Shown in pieces: positions 13,111 through 25,300 of a stretch of DNA of 64,000 bases. How positions within the stretch are numbered: position 1 is the stretch's first letter; every line of letters starts with the position of its first letter. The stretch comes from Varroa destructor. Taxonomy: Eukaryota > Arthropoda > Arachnida > Mesostigmata > Varroidae. Location: the NCBI RefSeq assembly GCF_002443255.2, contig NW_019211454.1, positions 13,414,248-13,478,247 on the forward strand, written 5' to 3'. The notes under the pieces were generated by a model that was given only the letters and a program-made list of their open reading frames with translations, did not search any database and had not been told where the DNA came from. The translations under genes were made by a program, and so were the position numbers.

Positions 13111-13735
13111 TGCAGCAACTAAGGATATTCCAAGAGCTAAGCCTATCTATCTGGCATAGATTCTGTCCCATGAGACTTTGCTAATCCGAGGACTCAAGTA
13201 TGCAGGTCATGCGAGGCATCGCACATTTACCGTGTGGACCGAAAGATAGCTAAAACCCAATTTCAGTTTTCTATCGGAATTGATTTTCTTAGATGAGGTG
13301 TATTCCTATAGGATTGAATTCGCGAACAAAGAAAGTTGATGCGCACATCATACGAGAACCTACTTGTTTGCGACCGACCACTTGATGGCGCTACGCCTTT
13401 AGAGTCGTGCACTTCTTAAAAGACCAGTTTTGTAAAGCCATAATTTTCCTTGGGGCGTCCGTTCCAAATATTGTTGGGTTTTTGAAAAGCCAAGCCTATA
13501 GGACTAAAATTTTTCTCACCGGAGATTCAAACGAGTGTCTCTTGGGAGACACTTCGGCAATTATACCCGATTTACCCGATCTATTTAGAAAAGTTACCAC
13601 AAATTACGTACTTTGACTAGAATTTGTAAAGGAATTTTAAGGTGAACTCAGTAATGCTAAAAATTCGTTTTTCTAACATGATCTTGGTATTTTGAGCACT
13701 CGACGACCTAGTGTTGCTATCGGAGTTTGATTATC

Positions 13736-13793
13736 TATATATATATATATACACATATATATATACATACACACATATATATATATATATATA
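13736..13793. repeat. TA/CA-rich microsatellite
   Basis: Alternating TA blocks interrupted by ACACA and ATACATACACACA tracts over about 58 bases. Confidence 0.9.
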
Positions 13794-14013
13794 GAAAATA
13801 ATTCGTCACTATTTAAGACTTGCGTATACTGATTTGCAGAGTATTAAAGTCCTATAACACAGCTCTTGAACACGTTGAAATAGATTCGCTTTCTAGAATA
13901 CAGCGTTATTTTGAAGAGAGTCTTTGTGGTGTACGCATTTTTTTTCTAACAAATCGTCTAAACGAGAAATATAAATAAATTGGCAGTAATTTGGCAGTCT
14001 AATTATTATAGTC

Positions 14014-14056
14014 TGCACCAAAAACTATCAACATGCTGTTAATAGTTTTTGGTGCA
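14014..14056. repeat. 43-nt near-perfect hairpin
   Basis: Arms 14014-14028 (TGCACCAAAAACTAT) and 14042-14056 are exact reverse complements. Inside, after one mismatch, a further 4 bp (AACA/TGTT) pair around a TGC loop. It is too short for a typical animal pre-miRNA. A smaller inverted repeat (TTTAGCATG/CATGCTAAA) lies at 14362-14383. Confidence 0.85.
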
Positions 14057-15969
14057 ACTGCCCGGGCAGAAACACTCTTCACATACAGCATCACTGAAGC
14101 CACAGCGGTATGGAACAGCGGTATCGGAGAAGTGGCAGGTGACAGCCAGCTAAAAATCTAGGCCTTCGAACTTGTGCTTAACGGTAGAGCGTTTGCCTCG
14201 AACTAAGAAAAGGATAGTTAACGAACTGTTAACGACCTTGCGATAGAGTTGACCCTTGTACAACTTTAGGCCAAAAATAGCGTACGGTAAAACCGTTACA
14301 ACACAACGCCTGTTTTACTATAAACCAGCTGCCTGTACAAACAGGACTCATACATTACGACTTTAGCATGAAAACATGCTAAAATGTACGTTAAGTGCCA
14401 ATAATAAATGTAAAAAATAGCTTTATAAGGCGCCACTGAGTGAACTTACGTCAGTTGCCCTTCTCTCTTACCAAGCTGGCCAGTGTGTATTTGCTCATTG
14501 TAAATGTGTGTCGTGATCTATTTTCTTGTCACTATGCTGAAAGGCCATGGTAGGACAAGTAGATCTCATGCCGAGAAAGATTTAGCGACACGCCTCTGCG
14601 TCACAAGATGTTCGTTTTGAAGCTTAAACTGCCGCTGTTTCAATATCGCGTTTATATGTGATTTTCATGACAGTCCGTGACGCCCATATCGGGAACGTAG
14701 ATCCTCTGTTTAGCACGGATTTTCGTTTGCTGCTTATTTCTAATCGAACTGTATCGTACGTTTTCGTTTGCTTTTGGCTCCAATTCTCTGACCTCGTCGA
14801 GCAGAGGCGGCGCGTTGACGTGGGCTCCAGCAGTTCAACCCGTCGGAGATATCGTACTGGGTTCGGAGGGTCCACTAACGCGAACCTCTCTCGCAGCCCA
14901 TAAACAGCCGCATGCTCCGATCGGATCAGCTCACAACATTACTGCTAAACCGTTCCAGGTTTGTAACGCTTACTTGAAATAGGCATTAGGTATGCTGATA
15001 ATAGATAACAGATACGTCCGTGAGACGCTTTCGTTACGAATCAAAATCGTATTTGCGAATGGCTTGTGGCTTGCTTGTTTTCAAAATGTCGACAGGAAAC
15101 GCCCCACAACTCGGTGGTAGACCCTCAGATTTGTAACCCTACTACAGTCATATTCGAAAGATGTACAGTAAATATGATCCCACCAAGATACACATTTAGC
15201 AAGAAGCTGCAGTGTTTCGTGGTATCTGCCCCAGCCATCGAATAAACAGACAAGCAAAATCGTTCAATAATATTTATGAGTATTTTTTCCGTAAGAAAAC
15301 TAACCTTGGGCAAAACTTTCAATTAGACCTCCTGTTCATTTCATTCGTAGCCTGAGTGAACTCAGATATAGCGGATCCTGGTGTTGTCGTCCATGGTGCT
15401 TAACTGATGCTGGAACCCGAAGCCCTAGTAGAGCTTTAATTTAGAAACGTAGTGAACCAATTTACGTCTATGTAAGCTGCAAACAAAGTCTGCCTTGAGG
15501 TAACAACGGCTGAGTTAATTCCTCTACTTTTACAATATTGCATGGTACGGGGAGACGATCGCTGGATGACCATAAGTTGATATAGAACCTGGAAGCAGAC
15601 ACAATTATTGCTTGCAGTAATCTAGTCTAGCGTCATTATTAACTCTTAATACTATATTATATAAGATTTACCCGAAATAGATAAGATGTCCAAGAGCTAT
15701 TCTTGCATACTAGATTTTATAATTGCACACTTGATTGGCTACCGGAAACGTTTTATGGACTATCCACATTGTAAAAGATCATTTATTTATATATTTATCC
15801 CGATAGCTGGAAGTTTGTTGAGTAAGGACCAACTGAAAGGCCAGTTTTGTCTACGTGGGGTATGACGATTGTCACTAATTGTTCCGCATGCACATAGAAC
15901 GAAAAACAAGGCTACCCCAAATGGTTTTACTTTACGTTTGGCTATCACCATCTTCGTTGTCTATTGTAG

Positions 15970-16088
15970 GTGCCTGGATCAACACTTGTCAACAAGCAGT
16001 ACAATTGCCCTGCTGCACTGTATTCAATGGAGAACATCCGCGATGCGTTGGAAAAGCAGGCCGAAGTGCTTACCGGTGGTGCCAAAGG
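15970..16088 (+). CDS. Zasp52: Zasp52 exon: ZM motif, first part
   Basis: This is a 119-bp exon, phase 0 in and phase 2 out. The acceptor AG is at 15968-15969 and the donor GTTTGT at 16089. It reads VPGSTLVNKQYNCPAALYS then MENIRDALEKQAEVL and ends TGGAKG. The Val-Asn-Lys-Gln-Tyr-Asn...Leu-Tyr-Ser segment followed by an amphipathic helix is the ZASP-like (ZM) motif, which in this family contributes to alpha-actinin binding and self-association. The two trailing bases GG join the first base A of the exon at 20022 to make Gly, giving the expected Gly-x-Asn-Phe continuation. Other open frames over this stretch are shadows. Confidence 0.9.
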
Positions 16089-18629
16089 GTTTGTCTCCGA
16101 ATTTTGTAATTTGTCGTTGTAACACCTAGCTTAGAGTAAACAGACTAGGAGTGAGAAAGGATTTCTTAGTGATTCATAATGGTTATAACGATTGTTTAGC
16201 TGGCAAGGCATTTTACCGTATATGAAATACACCCTAATCCAATACAGATACTTTACAACATATAAGGTGTATTTCGTAGAGATCATGATGAAATCAGCCA
16301 AGAGTGTGTTGATGGGAGGGTTGCATCAGATTGAAGGCGAACAAATACCCCATACATTGACTTTTTCAAAGTCGAAACAAAAAAAAGACAAACTTTTCCC
16401 TTAGAACTAATATAATCGAAGGGAGTAATTCTTACCGTGAATAGAAGCTTAAAACACTTTAATCTCTACCCACATCTCCGGACGCCACAGATGACCGTAA
16501 TTACGCAGAATGGCGCTCCGTTTACTGCAGACGACGCCGTTTATTTGCCCCAACACAAAGATGTGCCCGTAAAACATAATGAAATGAAACTTAAATAATC
16601 AAGTAGAACTGCTGACTAGCGGGTGCTTCCATACTGTGTTCATGTTTGGCTGCACGGTGTCATTATAGACATATTTCCCTATAGAAGTTAGCGTAAACCT
16701 CATTAACATATGTAAAGCTCATGTATAATGTAGTGATGAAATTATCGGCTTGAGGATCACATTTGCATGGTACATGTTATCTGTAAAGCCTAGCAACAGC
16801 AGCCAAACTAGCAATGATCACTCCTTCTGAAAACGAAGGATTAACATCACCTAAGCGGCGTGTGTTTAAATAGCCATACATTTAGCTATTCTATAAACAA
16901 ATTCCACCATGTTCCTACGCCAGGTAAATCTTGTCATTTTCTGAAAACCACTACAGGAAGTTGAACCGCATGAATTTTCAGTGCTGCTTTTTTTTCCTAG
17001 TGCTTATTTTATCCAACTAAATACAAATAGTTTTTTTTTTTTTTTTCGCTCGCAGCGGCTGTATATACTGTATAAGATTTGGTTCGATCCAAGCATCTTA
17101 TAATGCCCCCAATAAAATTATCATAATCAAAGTCAATATTTTTTTATGAAGCTCATTTACGTGAACCGAGTATTAAACACATGATGGCCTTGCTTTACTG
17201 CTTTTCACAAAAATTATATAATAAAACTCACTTGGACTCTCAGTCTGAGAAGACCTGAAAACAGGGACTTAGACACTGACTAATTTCTAGTGCGGCCGTT
17301 TCTCATACATTTTGAGCACAGTGGGTACTTGCCGAAACAATCTGATGATATAGGAAATTCTTTACAGAGTCCATTCATACACTTGAATAGAATTTCGTAC
17401 CTAGTAACATACAAATTGATACCTCATAATCATAGTTATGAGGTAGAAAAGACTAGACAGAGAAACAGCTGCCATATGATCATATCTCTTCTCTGCGATT
17501 TGTATGCTACTAGGTACACAGTTTTAGCAATGAAAAAAGTCTCCTGGGAAACTAGGTAAAGGTAAATAAAACATCCGAGGGAAATCTTTTCTTTATTATA
17601 AACTGTGTGACGACCTGGCATGTCTTTATTTTTACTTCGCCCTAACGCAGATCACTGGGATTGTTTCTCTAAAAGCCTTTTTATTGCTTGGCGAGTTAGA
17701 AAACTTTAATATCGATATAATGGACCCATCGTAGGGCAATCTGATAGGCGAAACTTGGATGCGCAAGTTCTTAATAAGAAGACAATAGTTACTCTCGCTA
17801 TATAAACCTGTTGACCGACATTTGCCGTACACGGGCCAATAAATTTAATTTTAGAAGGACAGTTTCTGTTTCCGTAATTTACTCTATAAAACTTTTAAGG
17901 TTAACTAGCTGAAAAGTTCTGCTGCTACTGTCGATATCATACGTGCACGGTGTTTTACTTGTCAAGTCGTATCGTGGAACTATTACGCTCAAATAACAAA
18001 TCTGTATCTGTAAGAGTCGTAATTAGCCGAACCGTTTGTGTTTGAGAAAATTTTCTATAACGTTATTTAAGCACAACAGCCAACGGCCCGTGATTACGCA
18101 TACATAACTGTGTAAATGGTAGAAGCCTTAGAAAGTTGTGAAGATGGTCATAAGGTGGTAAATAAGTATAGTAGTTGCAAACGTGAATCTACAAGTTGAA
18201 TTGTTTATAATAATTATATCTGCTCCTTATCTTTCAAATCACATTTCAAAGTATTATTTTTGCTGAATTTCCCTTGCTCGCCCATATCCTAGTTCTCCCG
18301 CCATGCAAACAAACAAATGAATCTACTCCAAAGCTAATACCCATCACGCTGGTCCTATTGGTCCCTAAGAACTGGTGTTTTATGAGATAGTTTGGTGACC
18401 GTTACTCTCATGCCGATTTGCCCAACTTATGTCGACAACTCGATCGCCGCTCGTCTACCAGCTCACTTATGCCATAGTCACACAGTCACATTACGCGCAG
18501 TTGAAAGTCTCTACGAAGGTATCTATCGACCTCAGGGCATATAGCCGAAAGGGGTACAGATGGTTACGCATAGACACTCCTAGCAATGAGATCCGCAAGC
18601 ATATAATGATAATAACTTCCTTACTGTTG

Positions 18630-18652
18630 TTATTATTATTATTATTATTATT
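18630..18652. repeat. TTA trinucleotide microsatellite
   Basis: About eight TTA/ATT units in a row, directly upstream of dispersed repeat copy A. Confidence 0.9.
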
Positions 18653-18674
18653 CCATTTACGCACTTGTGTGCAT

Positions 18675-18790
18675 TTCGAGTTCTACGTCCGGCTGGCCGT
18701 TACGCATTTCATCAGGCAGCTGACTGGCGCCGGCCGGTCTTGAACCTGGCTACTCTAGGGCTTGAACCTCAACTACGGAAGGTAGCTAAT
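18675..18790 (+). repeat. Dispersed repeat family, copy A
   Basis: It shares with copy B (25182-25300) the blocks TTCGAGTT, CGTCC, GCCG-TA and GCATTTCATC in the same order and spacing, about 80% identical over the first 48 bases. It carries TTGAACCT-type segments resembling a degraded tRNA B-box on the opposite strand. A tRNA-derived SINE remnant is possible; neither end is defined. Confidence 0.6.
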
Positions 18791-20021
18791 AGTGTGGTAG
18801 TGTGCAGGAGGCCGAGTCTTATGTGCCAAGGCATCACGCTGTGATCTATGCCAACGCGAAACGGAATGCTGGACGCAGATCGGCAACTCAAACCTGCCAC
18901 TGAAAGAGAGATACATTGCTTTCGTTTCTCTAGCAATTAATCAATCTGTTAAATAATATTAGTGATCGACTTGTATCGAAAACAAAAAAGAAAAAAACTA
19001 TAAGACACTGTAATCGAAACTGGTCTACTAGCAACATTTTCAACGCCCACTCTTGCATTTGTCTCGTTTATAAGCGAGTTTCCATGTTTTCTTTTGTGAG
19101 AAATAGCACATTTCAAATATCGTGTTTTCGCGTATAGCCTCGCTTAAGGCAATACTGGAAACTGTGGAAGCTGACCACGGCAGGAACTCACAGAATTGTC
19201 CTGAGACAATTTTTATGTTTACGTCTTGTGTTTGTTTTGCTGTTTCACGTCAGCGTTTCTCTTCGGCCTTTAACTAGCTACGACATTCATTCTCTCCGAT
19301 ACCGGTCGCTATATAGAACCCGTAGAGTATGTTACGTAGTAACCGCGCCTGATGTTGAATCATCTACTTATGTTGCATTATACGCCGTTTCTTGTCGTGA
19401 TTATCGATCTTTCCTGGAATTACTATACGTTATATTAAGACTCACTTATGTAGTTCAGTGTTAAGCTATCTCTGTGTTCAGAATTGCCGCTACTGGTTCC
19501 ATACGACTTGTATTTGAAAATCTCTTTTGACTGAAATCGAATTTATTAAAACACTGGACAGTGACTGCTAGGACAGCACAAATCCACACAGGATCCGTCT
19601 TTTACTAATTCTCCCAGTCGTATTCCATATTCTCATTGAACCACGACAATATGCAGGCTGCTAAGGACAAAGTGCAGGACGATGTAAGCTATGTTTCAGC
19701 AGACAATAATAGAATAGAGTAGGATATTGAGACAAGTGGTTATTGGCAGGAATTGCTATTCTGTTATAACAAGATAGTTATCGGGGTCCAGGCGCCGCTA
19801 GATATGGATAGGCTCCGCTGCCGTGCAGCATCCATTGCGTAGTCATGTATCGTTCCTATAATACAATTAAGCAGTTCTTTAAGCCCTCTTTGGTTAAATA
19901 GCTGAAGGCTAGCAGCAACGGTAAGATAGCCAGCAGTGGTAATGCTTCGTATTGCGTATATTGAAACAATGGGATTCTTGCACAGCTTTTTACTGACGTC
20001 GTTTTCGAACGATTTTTGCAG

Positions 20022-20107
20022 AATCAACTTTATGAAGGAAGATAAGCCTCTTAACACCGACTCGGCAGTCTACCGGATGGTTCAAGAGGAAGATAAGGCC
20101 CCACGAA
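20022..20107 (+). CDS. Zasp52: Zasp52 exon: ZM motif, second part
   Basis: This is an 86-bp exon, phase 2 in and phase 1 out. The acceptor AG is at 20020-20021 and the donor GTGAGT at 20108. Joined to the previous exon it begins Gly-Ile-Asn-Phe, then MKEDKPLNTDSAVYRMVQEE. This corresponds to the Gly-Val-Asn-Phe...Ser-x-Val-x-Lys-Met tail that closes the ZM region in Zasp/ALP proteins. The exon ends with the single base A of a Thr codon (A|CA) completed by the exon at 23096. The phase match on both sides is strong support for these borders. Confidence 0.9.
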
Positions 20108-23095
20108 GTGAGTCTCCACAGATATCTACTTGATAATATACATAGATAGAAATATCCATACAACTAACATAGTTGTTTCGTACTATCAGTCTTTTTACTG
20201 CCTCGTAGGCCGTCGATGTGCGATAGACTTTGGTCAGGCACGTATACTGTTCGTATTTCGTTTAGTCTAAAAAAATGGCCTATAGATTAGTTGTCCAACA
20301 TAAAATACAATAGAAGGTCCATATATGCATTGGTGCAGCTATCCCGATTCAAAATGGCATATGTTCTGCCTAGAGAACAATTTGCCATCTAATGATTCAC
20401 GAACATGTGCGGGTCCTAGCAGGGCCGGTTGAGCTACGTTGACATGGTGTTATTGATAGACGCTTGTATTAAGAGCAAATGGGGTTTATCCGCGCACGAT
20501 AGAAGACCGAGTGAATGCTAGGAGATCGGTTGCCTGTCGTATCACATCGCCTTTCGTTGCGCTAAGAACACACTATGTATCTCTATTCTCTTTTATATTC
20601 GAAATGTTTCAGTCTATATATTTATTGAGGTTTACAACTGGAATAGAATCAACAAGTATATCTAAATTTCTAGACCTCTTCGTTAGCTGAATTCTTATCC
20701 GGACAAAGTTAGCTCTTATACTCATGGGCAGATTTTCTACCGTATACTTTCCGAAATACTTACGTGAGCCACATGTGGAGTCGATTACCCGTTACAGCTA
20801 AAGGTCGAGCAAGGCGTCTCGTCTCGCCTAGATAACACTGGGCCTGACCACAATTCCACTGTATATCGATGTCATAGCTGACAAAAGCATACGTGTTAGC
20901 GACGTCATGCACCTATATCCTGTTGTTTCTTAAGCCGCATAATGGACGAGGCGTACTCTTCATCACTTGGCAGTGGAGACTAGGATGGAAAGACCTGACT
21001 GAGAAAAAATTCATTTTGCGGTAATGACCTTCAGAGCTATATCGTTTAGTGGGAACAGAAAACGAGGCGTTTTCGGTAGCAGAGGATTTTTTCTGCCGGC
21101 TATGGTGTAAAACTCATGATACCCTCATCGGTTTTGGCGAGGCGTTTTCGGTAGCAGAGGATTTTTTCTGCCGGCTATGGTGTAAAACTCATGATACCCT
21201 CATCGGTTTTGGCGAGGCGCTCACTGCGGCGAATGTTTCAACAAAGAAATGCTAAATTGCCAACCAATTTGTTTGACTTGAAACTTTAATAAACGCTCCC
21301 ATTCTATTCTGAGAAAGGCTGATACACTGTGATTCGTTTTTTTCATTGATCCCAGAGCTCCTTGTGTTTCCGAATGCGCTTGTACACGGTGATTTACTGC
21401 TGTTCATTATACTTCGTACTTGCCTGCTGCATCATTGACCATGCTTTAGGTTTACACTAGATAAGCACTTCAATAAATTTTAGACCCCATTATAAATATT
21501 ATAGAACTTTGACCCAGGTAACTAGTGGACACTGTCGAGTGAACTCGATATCATCCGACCGACAATCGGTACGACGCGCGTAACACGCGATCGATGTTTT
21601 GTGCTTGACCAAAACGTGCTTTAAAAGGCACCGCATCTCGAAAAAGCTTCCAACGACAGCGTCGCCATGTGATTTTCAACTTTATTTGCCATTTGATAAT
21701 TTCAGTATGGCTTATGAACGTTCGAAACAGCCAGCTAGCTCTGAACTAGAGAGCGTAATATAAGTTGTAGCAGTGGAAAGCAAATCTACTACCACCGCAG
21801 CGGTGGCAGTGGTGATATTTTTGTAAGGATTACCGCTGCTGTCCAAAGCTGCCACTCAATATCTACAGTCATTGTCTCCACTACCAACGGCCTACCCACT
21901 AACAATAACGAACAGGATGGTGGGGGCGCCGTTTGGTGTGCAGGTACCGCAAAAAGACATTAATACTCCTGACTAATTTCTATCCCCATCCCGACCGAAT
22001 GATGAGGATGACCGGCTAAGAAGAATGCCCTGAAAATAGGATCTGTCCATTTTTTGATGACAACCTATTTTAGATAATCGTGGCATTGCCTACACAAAGA
22101 GTGTAACCTGTAAGAAACTTTTGTCTTCCAGTTGACTAGAATATCTGCGTAGGGGAAATAGATTAACTAACAAAGTATCTGCATTGAGATTGGTTCTTGA
22201 ATTTGTTCTATTACTTTTTTTTTTTTGTTTTATATAGTGAGTGCAGATTGTACCCCTTAGGTTATCTAATTATAGGTCCTTCGTATTCTTTAGGTTAAAA
22301 ACCGTACGCAGTACTATGTAATGTTCGCATCAGATAATAATAAGTTTAGATCATTTTAAACCATTAATGGATTTATTTTAACCTTTAATTTTCGTTTTCA
22401 TTTACATATTTTTGTATATATATATATATTTGTGTTTGCTAGTTCCCTATATAATGTAAACATGTTAACTGACCATCATAATCTTTCGAGTTCGACTGTG
22501 ATTGTACAATGGCTAATTATAATATATAGATGAAGTCCGTATGCTACCTTCGCACGCCTTACCTCCGTGGTCCTTACAAATGTTTAGATTATACGTTAAC
22601 TTACGTTAGAATTATAAATCATTTCAATAAGCTGACTGGTGCAGCTGAATCTGACTTGATACAATGTGGTACAGTGTGTCTTATTATACAACAGCTGAAA
22701 CCAGTCCTGGGATCCATCTCGGTAATTACTGCCAGCTATAACAAGCTAAATTACGTAGAATCATCGTATTTAAGAGCCTTGACATATTTGGAAGAGATTA
22801 TATTTACTGAAGCTTACGGAACGATTGTGAATCTCAACGCTCGGTTTTTACGCTGGTCCATTTAATTTTATGATCGCTTTTATCTTCAACCTTTTGATGG
22901 CCCTTCTTATATTCTCCATGCACCGTCGCTCATGTTTGGCTTGCCAAACCGATACTTTTTCAATAATTTCGGTACCCTTCAATGTGTCCACAGTACAAAA
23001 ACCCCCTTTCTCCTTATGATTTTTTCCTGTACCTGATGAGCCTTTGCGAATGTGGCATCCGAAATCAAAAGAACGTTCTTCCAAACCTATTGCAG
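20108..23095. other. Intron between ZM and LIM1 exons
   Basis: The interval runs from donor GTGAGT to acceptor CCTATTGCAG. It carries the exact 75-bp tandem duplication at 21064-21219, a (CCACCGC/GCGGTGG) palindromic patch near 21.8 kb and poly-T and TA tracts near 22.2 and 22.4 kb. A 111-codon frame at 22530-22865 has no recognisable motif and is within chance expectation. Confidence 0.7.
21064..21219. repeat. Exact 75-bp tandem duplication
   Basis: Copy 1 is 21064-21138 and copy 2 is 21139-21213, identical at every base I compared, and the first six bases (GAGGCG) recur at 21214-21219. The unit is 25 codons long and one plus-strand frame stays open through both copies. Perfect identity points to a recent event or an assembly artefact. 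Confidence 0.92.
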
Positions 23096-23273
23096 CACCC
23101 GCGTCCCCGCTGCCTCGCCAAACATCGGGAATCGATTCGTCGCCATTGGGGGCTGCGCAGTCTGGATTGCGACACGTTGAAGCGCCACGTCCGACTCCAC
23201 AGCCGGCAGCACCCCACGGCAATATCGCTGTCGGTGGACCCAACATCTGCGTCGAATGCGGCAAGATTATCGT
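23096..23273 (+). CDS. Zasp52: Zasp52 exon: Pro-rich linker and first zinc knuckle of LIM1
   Basis: This is a 178-bp exon, phase 1 in and phase 2 out. The acceptor AG is at 23094-23095 and the donor GTAAGT at 23274. About 50 residues of Pro/Ala/Ser/Arg-rich linker lead into NICVECGKII, the Cys-x2-Cys start of LIM1. The last two bases GT plus the first base of the next exon make Val. The linker is clearly GC-richer than the flanking introns. Long frames on the opposite strand here, including a 150-codon one, mirror this coding composition and are not separate genes. Confidence 0.92.
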
Positions 23274-24107
23274 GTAAGTCTCGACATAAAGCCTTTCCAT
23301 GAAGAATTCATACGCCCTTACGAATTGATAACTTTACAGCTACAGTTATACACCCATGTACCGAACGTAGTTTGCAGGTTGTAGTTTACCTGAAAGAATT
23401 TAATTGCATTGATAAAGGCGTTTTAGTGATTGCTTTTTCTGTTGCGCAACAACTGTTAGTTTCATCGTCTTTCATAGAACAATATAACTTATTAAAAATA
23501 TTTTTCTTCATTCTGGACGCGGTACATGACATTGTAATGGCAGTTAACTGCAGTATGACTCGTACTTTGAAGGCTGTGCATATTTGACATATCAATCTAC
23601 TTACTGGCGTTATGCCACATATCAATGGTATACAGATATATATTTATGTGCACTCATCATTCTGAATCTTGATCTGTCTCGTGCTTTATCGCAATGTGCT
23701 CTGAGATTTTTCCAGGTGAGGCAATTCATATCTATTATCCATGATATAAATATTCAAATGGAGCGCCTCCGAAGTGTCACTTAAAAGGCACCGTGCGCCG
23801 TTTACTTTTCAAACGCAAATGAATTCTACTCAGGCAAAAACTCTATGATCTAGGGCACTAATGGCCTGAGATCTTCCAGGCAGAAGGACTTGAAATATTA
23901 GTAGAGGGAGGTTTCTGTTTAACTCTGGCTATCATTCGAATCGCGGAACACAAACGAATGGAGGCTTATATGGGGGCATAGTATTGCGGTGTGTTCGCTG
24001 ACCTAGGTTGATTCGAAAATATGGCGTATATCGAATTGTCACTAGCAATCGGAATATAGCCCCTGTTCTAATTGCGATACCAGAACTTCTCTATATATCC
24101 TGTATAT

Positions 24108-24165
24108 ATTTTGAGCTTAATGTCCGCTATTGGCATCCGTTAAGCATTATCGATGCTGAGTAGCA
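24108..24165 (+). repeat. Dispersed repeat family, copy D (diverged)
   Basis: TTTTGAGCTTAATGTCC, CCGTTAAGCATT and CGATG fall in the same order as in copy B. Divergence is high and only the left part is recognisable. Confidence 0.4.
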
Positions 24166-25181
24166 GGGTGAAATTAAATTTCCTTTGAATCTGTCCTAGA
24201 GCTGATTTTCAACTATTCTTTCTCGAACAGGTCCTGGTGTCCCTGTCTTAGCGTTTCGGCCTCGGACTTTATGCGTTCTTAAGTCTATTATTAGACAAAC
24301 ACATAACCGCTGGCTCTATTTCGTGAACAAGAACATTACGGGTTGAGTTCGTACAATAAGCCAAATCTTGCAAGCTATTCACGGAGTGAACATTTTATTT
24401 TGAATTTTTAGAGCTACATGAAACGATTAATGCAAAAGATTATGGATACCGACTGAATAGTTTAAGAGAAAGTGCCCCTTGGCAATTAACAGAGTCTCTG
24501 TGATTTTACTTTAAGGATATCCTAGTTCCTTGAAAGTGCCAGAATTCGCTTTTCTGAAAAGTGCTTTTCCACAAGGCCTATTCACTGGATCTGTGTCTCC
24601 CAAATGATTATATTTAAATCGATTCAAAATTCGTTGACCGGAAAACAGCACTCAGCGGCTGGGTAAATCATTAAACGACTTTTCAGCGATTATCACTGAT
24701 GAAAAAAACACCAAGCATCTACCGCACGAGAACCCATTTCGTTGACCAAAGTCCAAATACCGTTTTCGAGAATGAACTCGGACGCTGCTCAAAAACGCTG
24801 AGACTTCATATGTTTTCGTTTAAAGATCGAAGACTTTGGGGCACGTTCACTGTTAGACCAAATAACTAAGACATGGTACTCTAGTTCCCCTGAAGTCCTC
24901 GAAGTTAGATATCGCACATCGCATTGACATTGTAATCAGTGATACTGCTATCCCAATTGGTTAATAACTGCACCGCGGACTCGCTCCTTCCTTTTGAAGG
25001 ATCCCCGTCTAGCCTTATCTGTTGCTTCAGCCATTGTCGCGATTATTAAAAGCAATAACTAACAATGGTATTTGCGAACACTTCTGCTTATTTGCCACGA
25101 TTACTTGTGAGCTTTTTTTGCATTTTGCACATATATTGTTGGCCATGTACTTAGATTTTGCCGAATACTAAAACGATGTTT

Positions 25182-25300
25182 CGAGTTTTGCGTCCAGCGT
25201 CGCCGCTAAGCATTTCATCGGATGGCTGGCTCCCAGCGCGAAAGGAAGTGCTCCTATGCCCGGGTTCGAACCTGGACCATAACGTATCCCTAAGTTTAAT
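25182..25300 (+). repeat. Dispersed repeat family, copy B
   Basis: TTTCGAGTTTTGCGTCC, CGCCGCTAAGCATTTCATCGG and CCCGGGTTCGAACCTGG occur in series. The last resembles a tRNA B-box/T-arm. On the minus strand a tRNA-like length of about 75 nt can be bracketed by CTCCTA/TAGGAG, but D and anticodon arms are not convincing. A tRNA-derived SINE remnant is the most likely reading. Confidence 0.6.

Larger units (their letters stand above)
8040..15969. other. Intron between PDZ and ZM exons
   Basis: The interval begins with donor GTAAGG and ends with a TTGTCTATTGTAG acceptor. Both flanking exons are phase 0, so direct splicing keeps frame, although family members normally have linker sequence here and a small exon could be missed. 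It contains a perfect hairpin at 9172-9203, a hairpin at 14014-14056, a TA-rich microsatellite near 13.74-13.79 kb, and the longest non-gene open frame of the window (12589-13110). Confidence 0.7.
16089..20021. other. Intron within the ZM motif
   Basis: The interval runs from donor GTTTGT to acceptor GATTTTTGCAG. It contains a 10-bp inverted repeat at 17420-17445 (TACCTCATAA arms), another 10-bp pair at 16224-16233 and 16266-16275 (GAAATACACC and its complement), an ATT microsatellite near 18.64 kb and one copy (18675-18790) of the dispersed repeat family described below. No exon is seen. Confidence 0.75.

Noticed and set aside
14790..14900. Arg/Ser-rich frame as a candidate linker exon between PDZ and ZM
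   Set aside because: The composition is suggestive, but no consensus donor follows and a stop ends the frame; borders cannot be supported.
15869..16129. Two long plus-strand frames over the ZM exon
   Set aside because: The third frame encodes the recognisable ZM motif with phase-consistent borders; these two are out-of-frame shadows.
22848..23300. 150-codon minus-strand open frame
   Set aside because: It is the mirror of the GC-rich LIM1 linker exon at 23096-23273, whose product matches the family and has correct splice borders.
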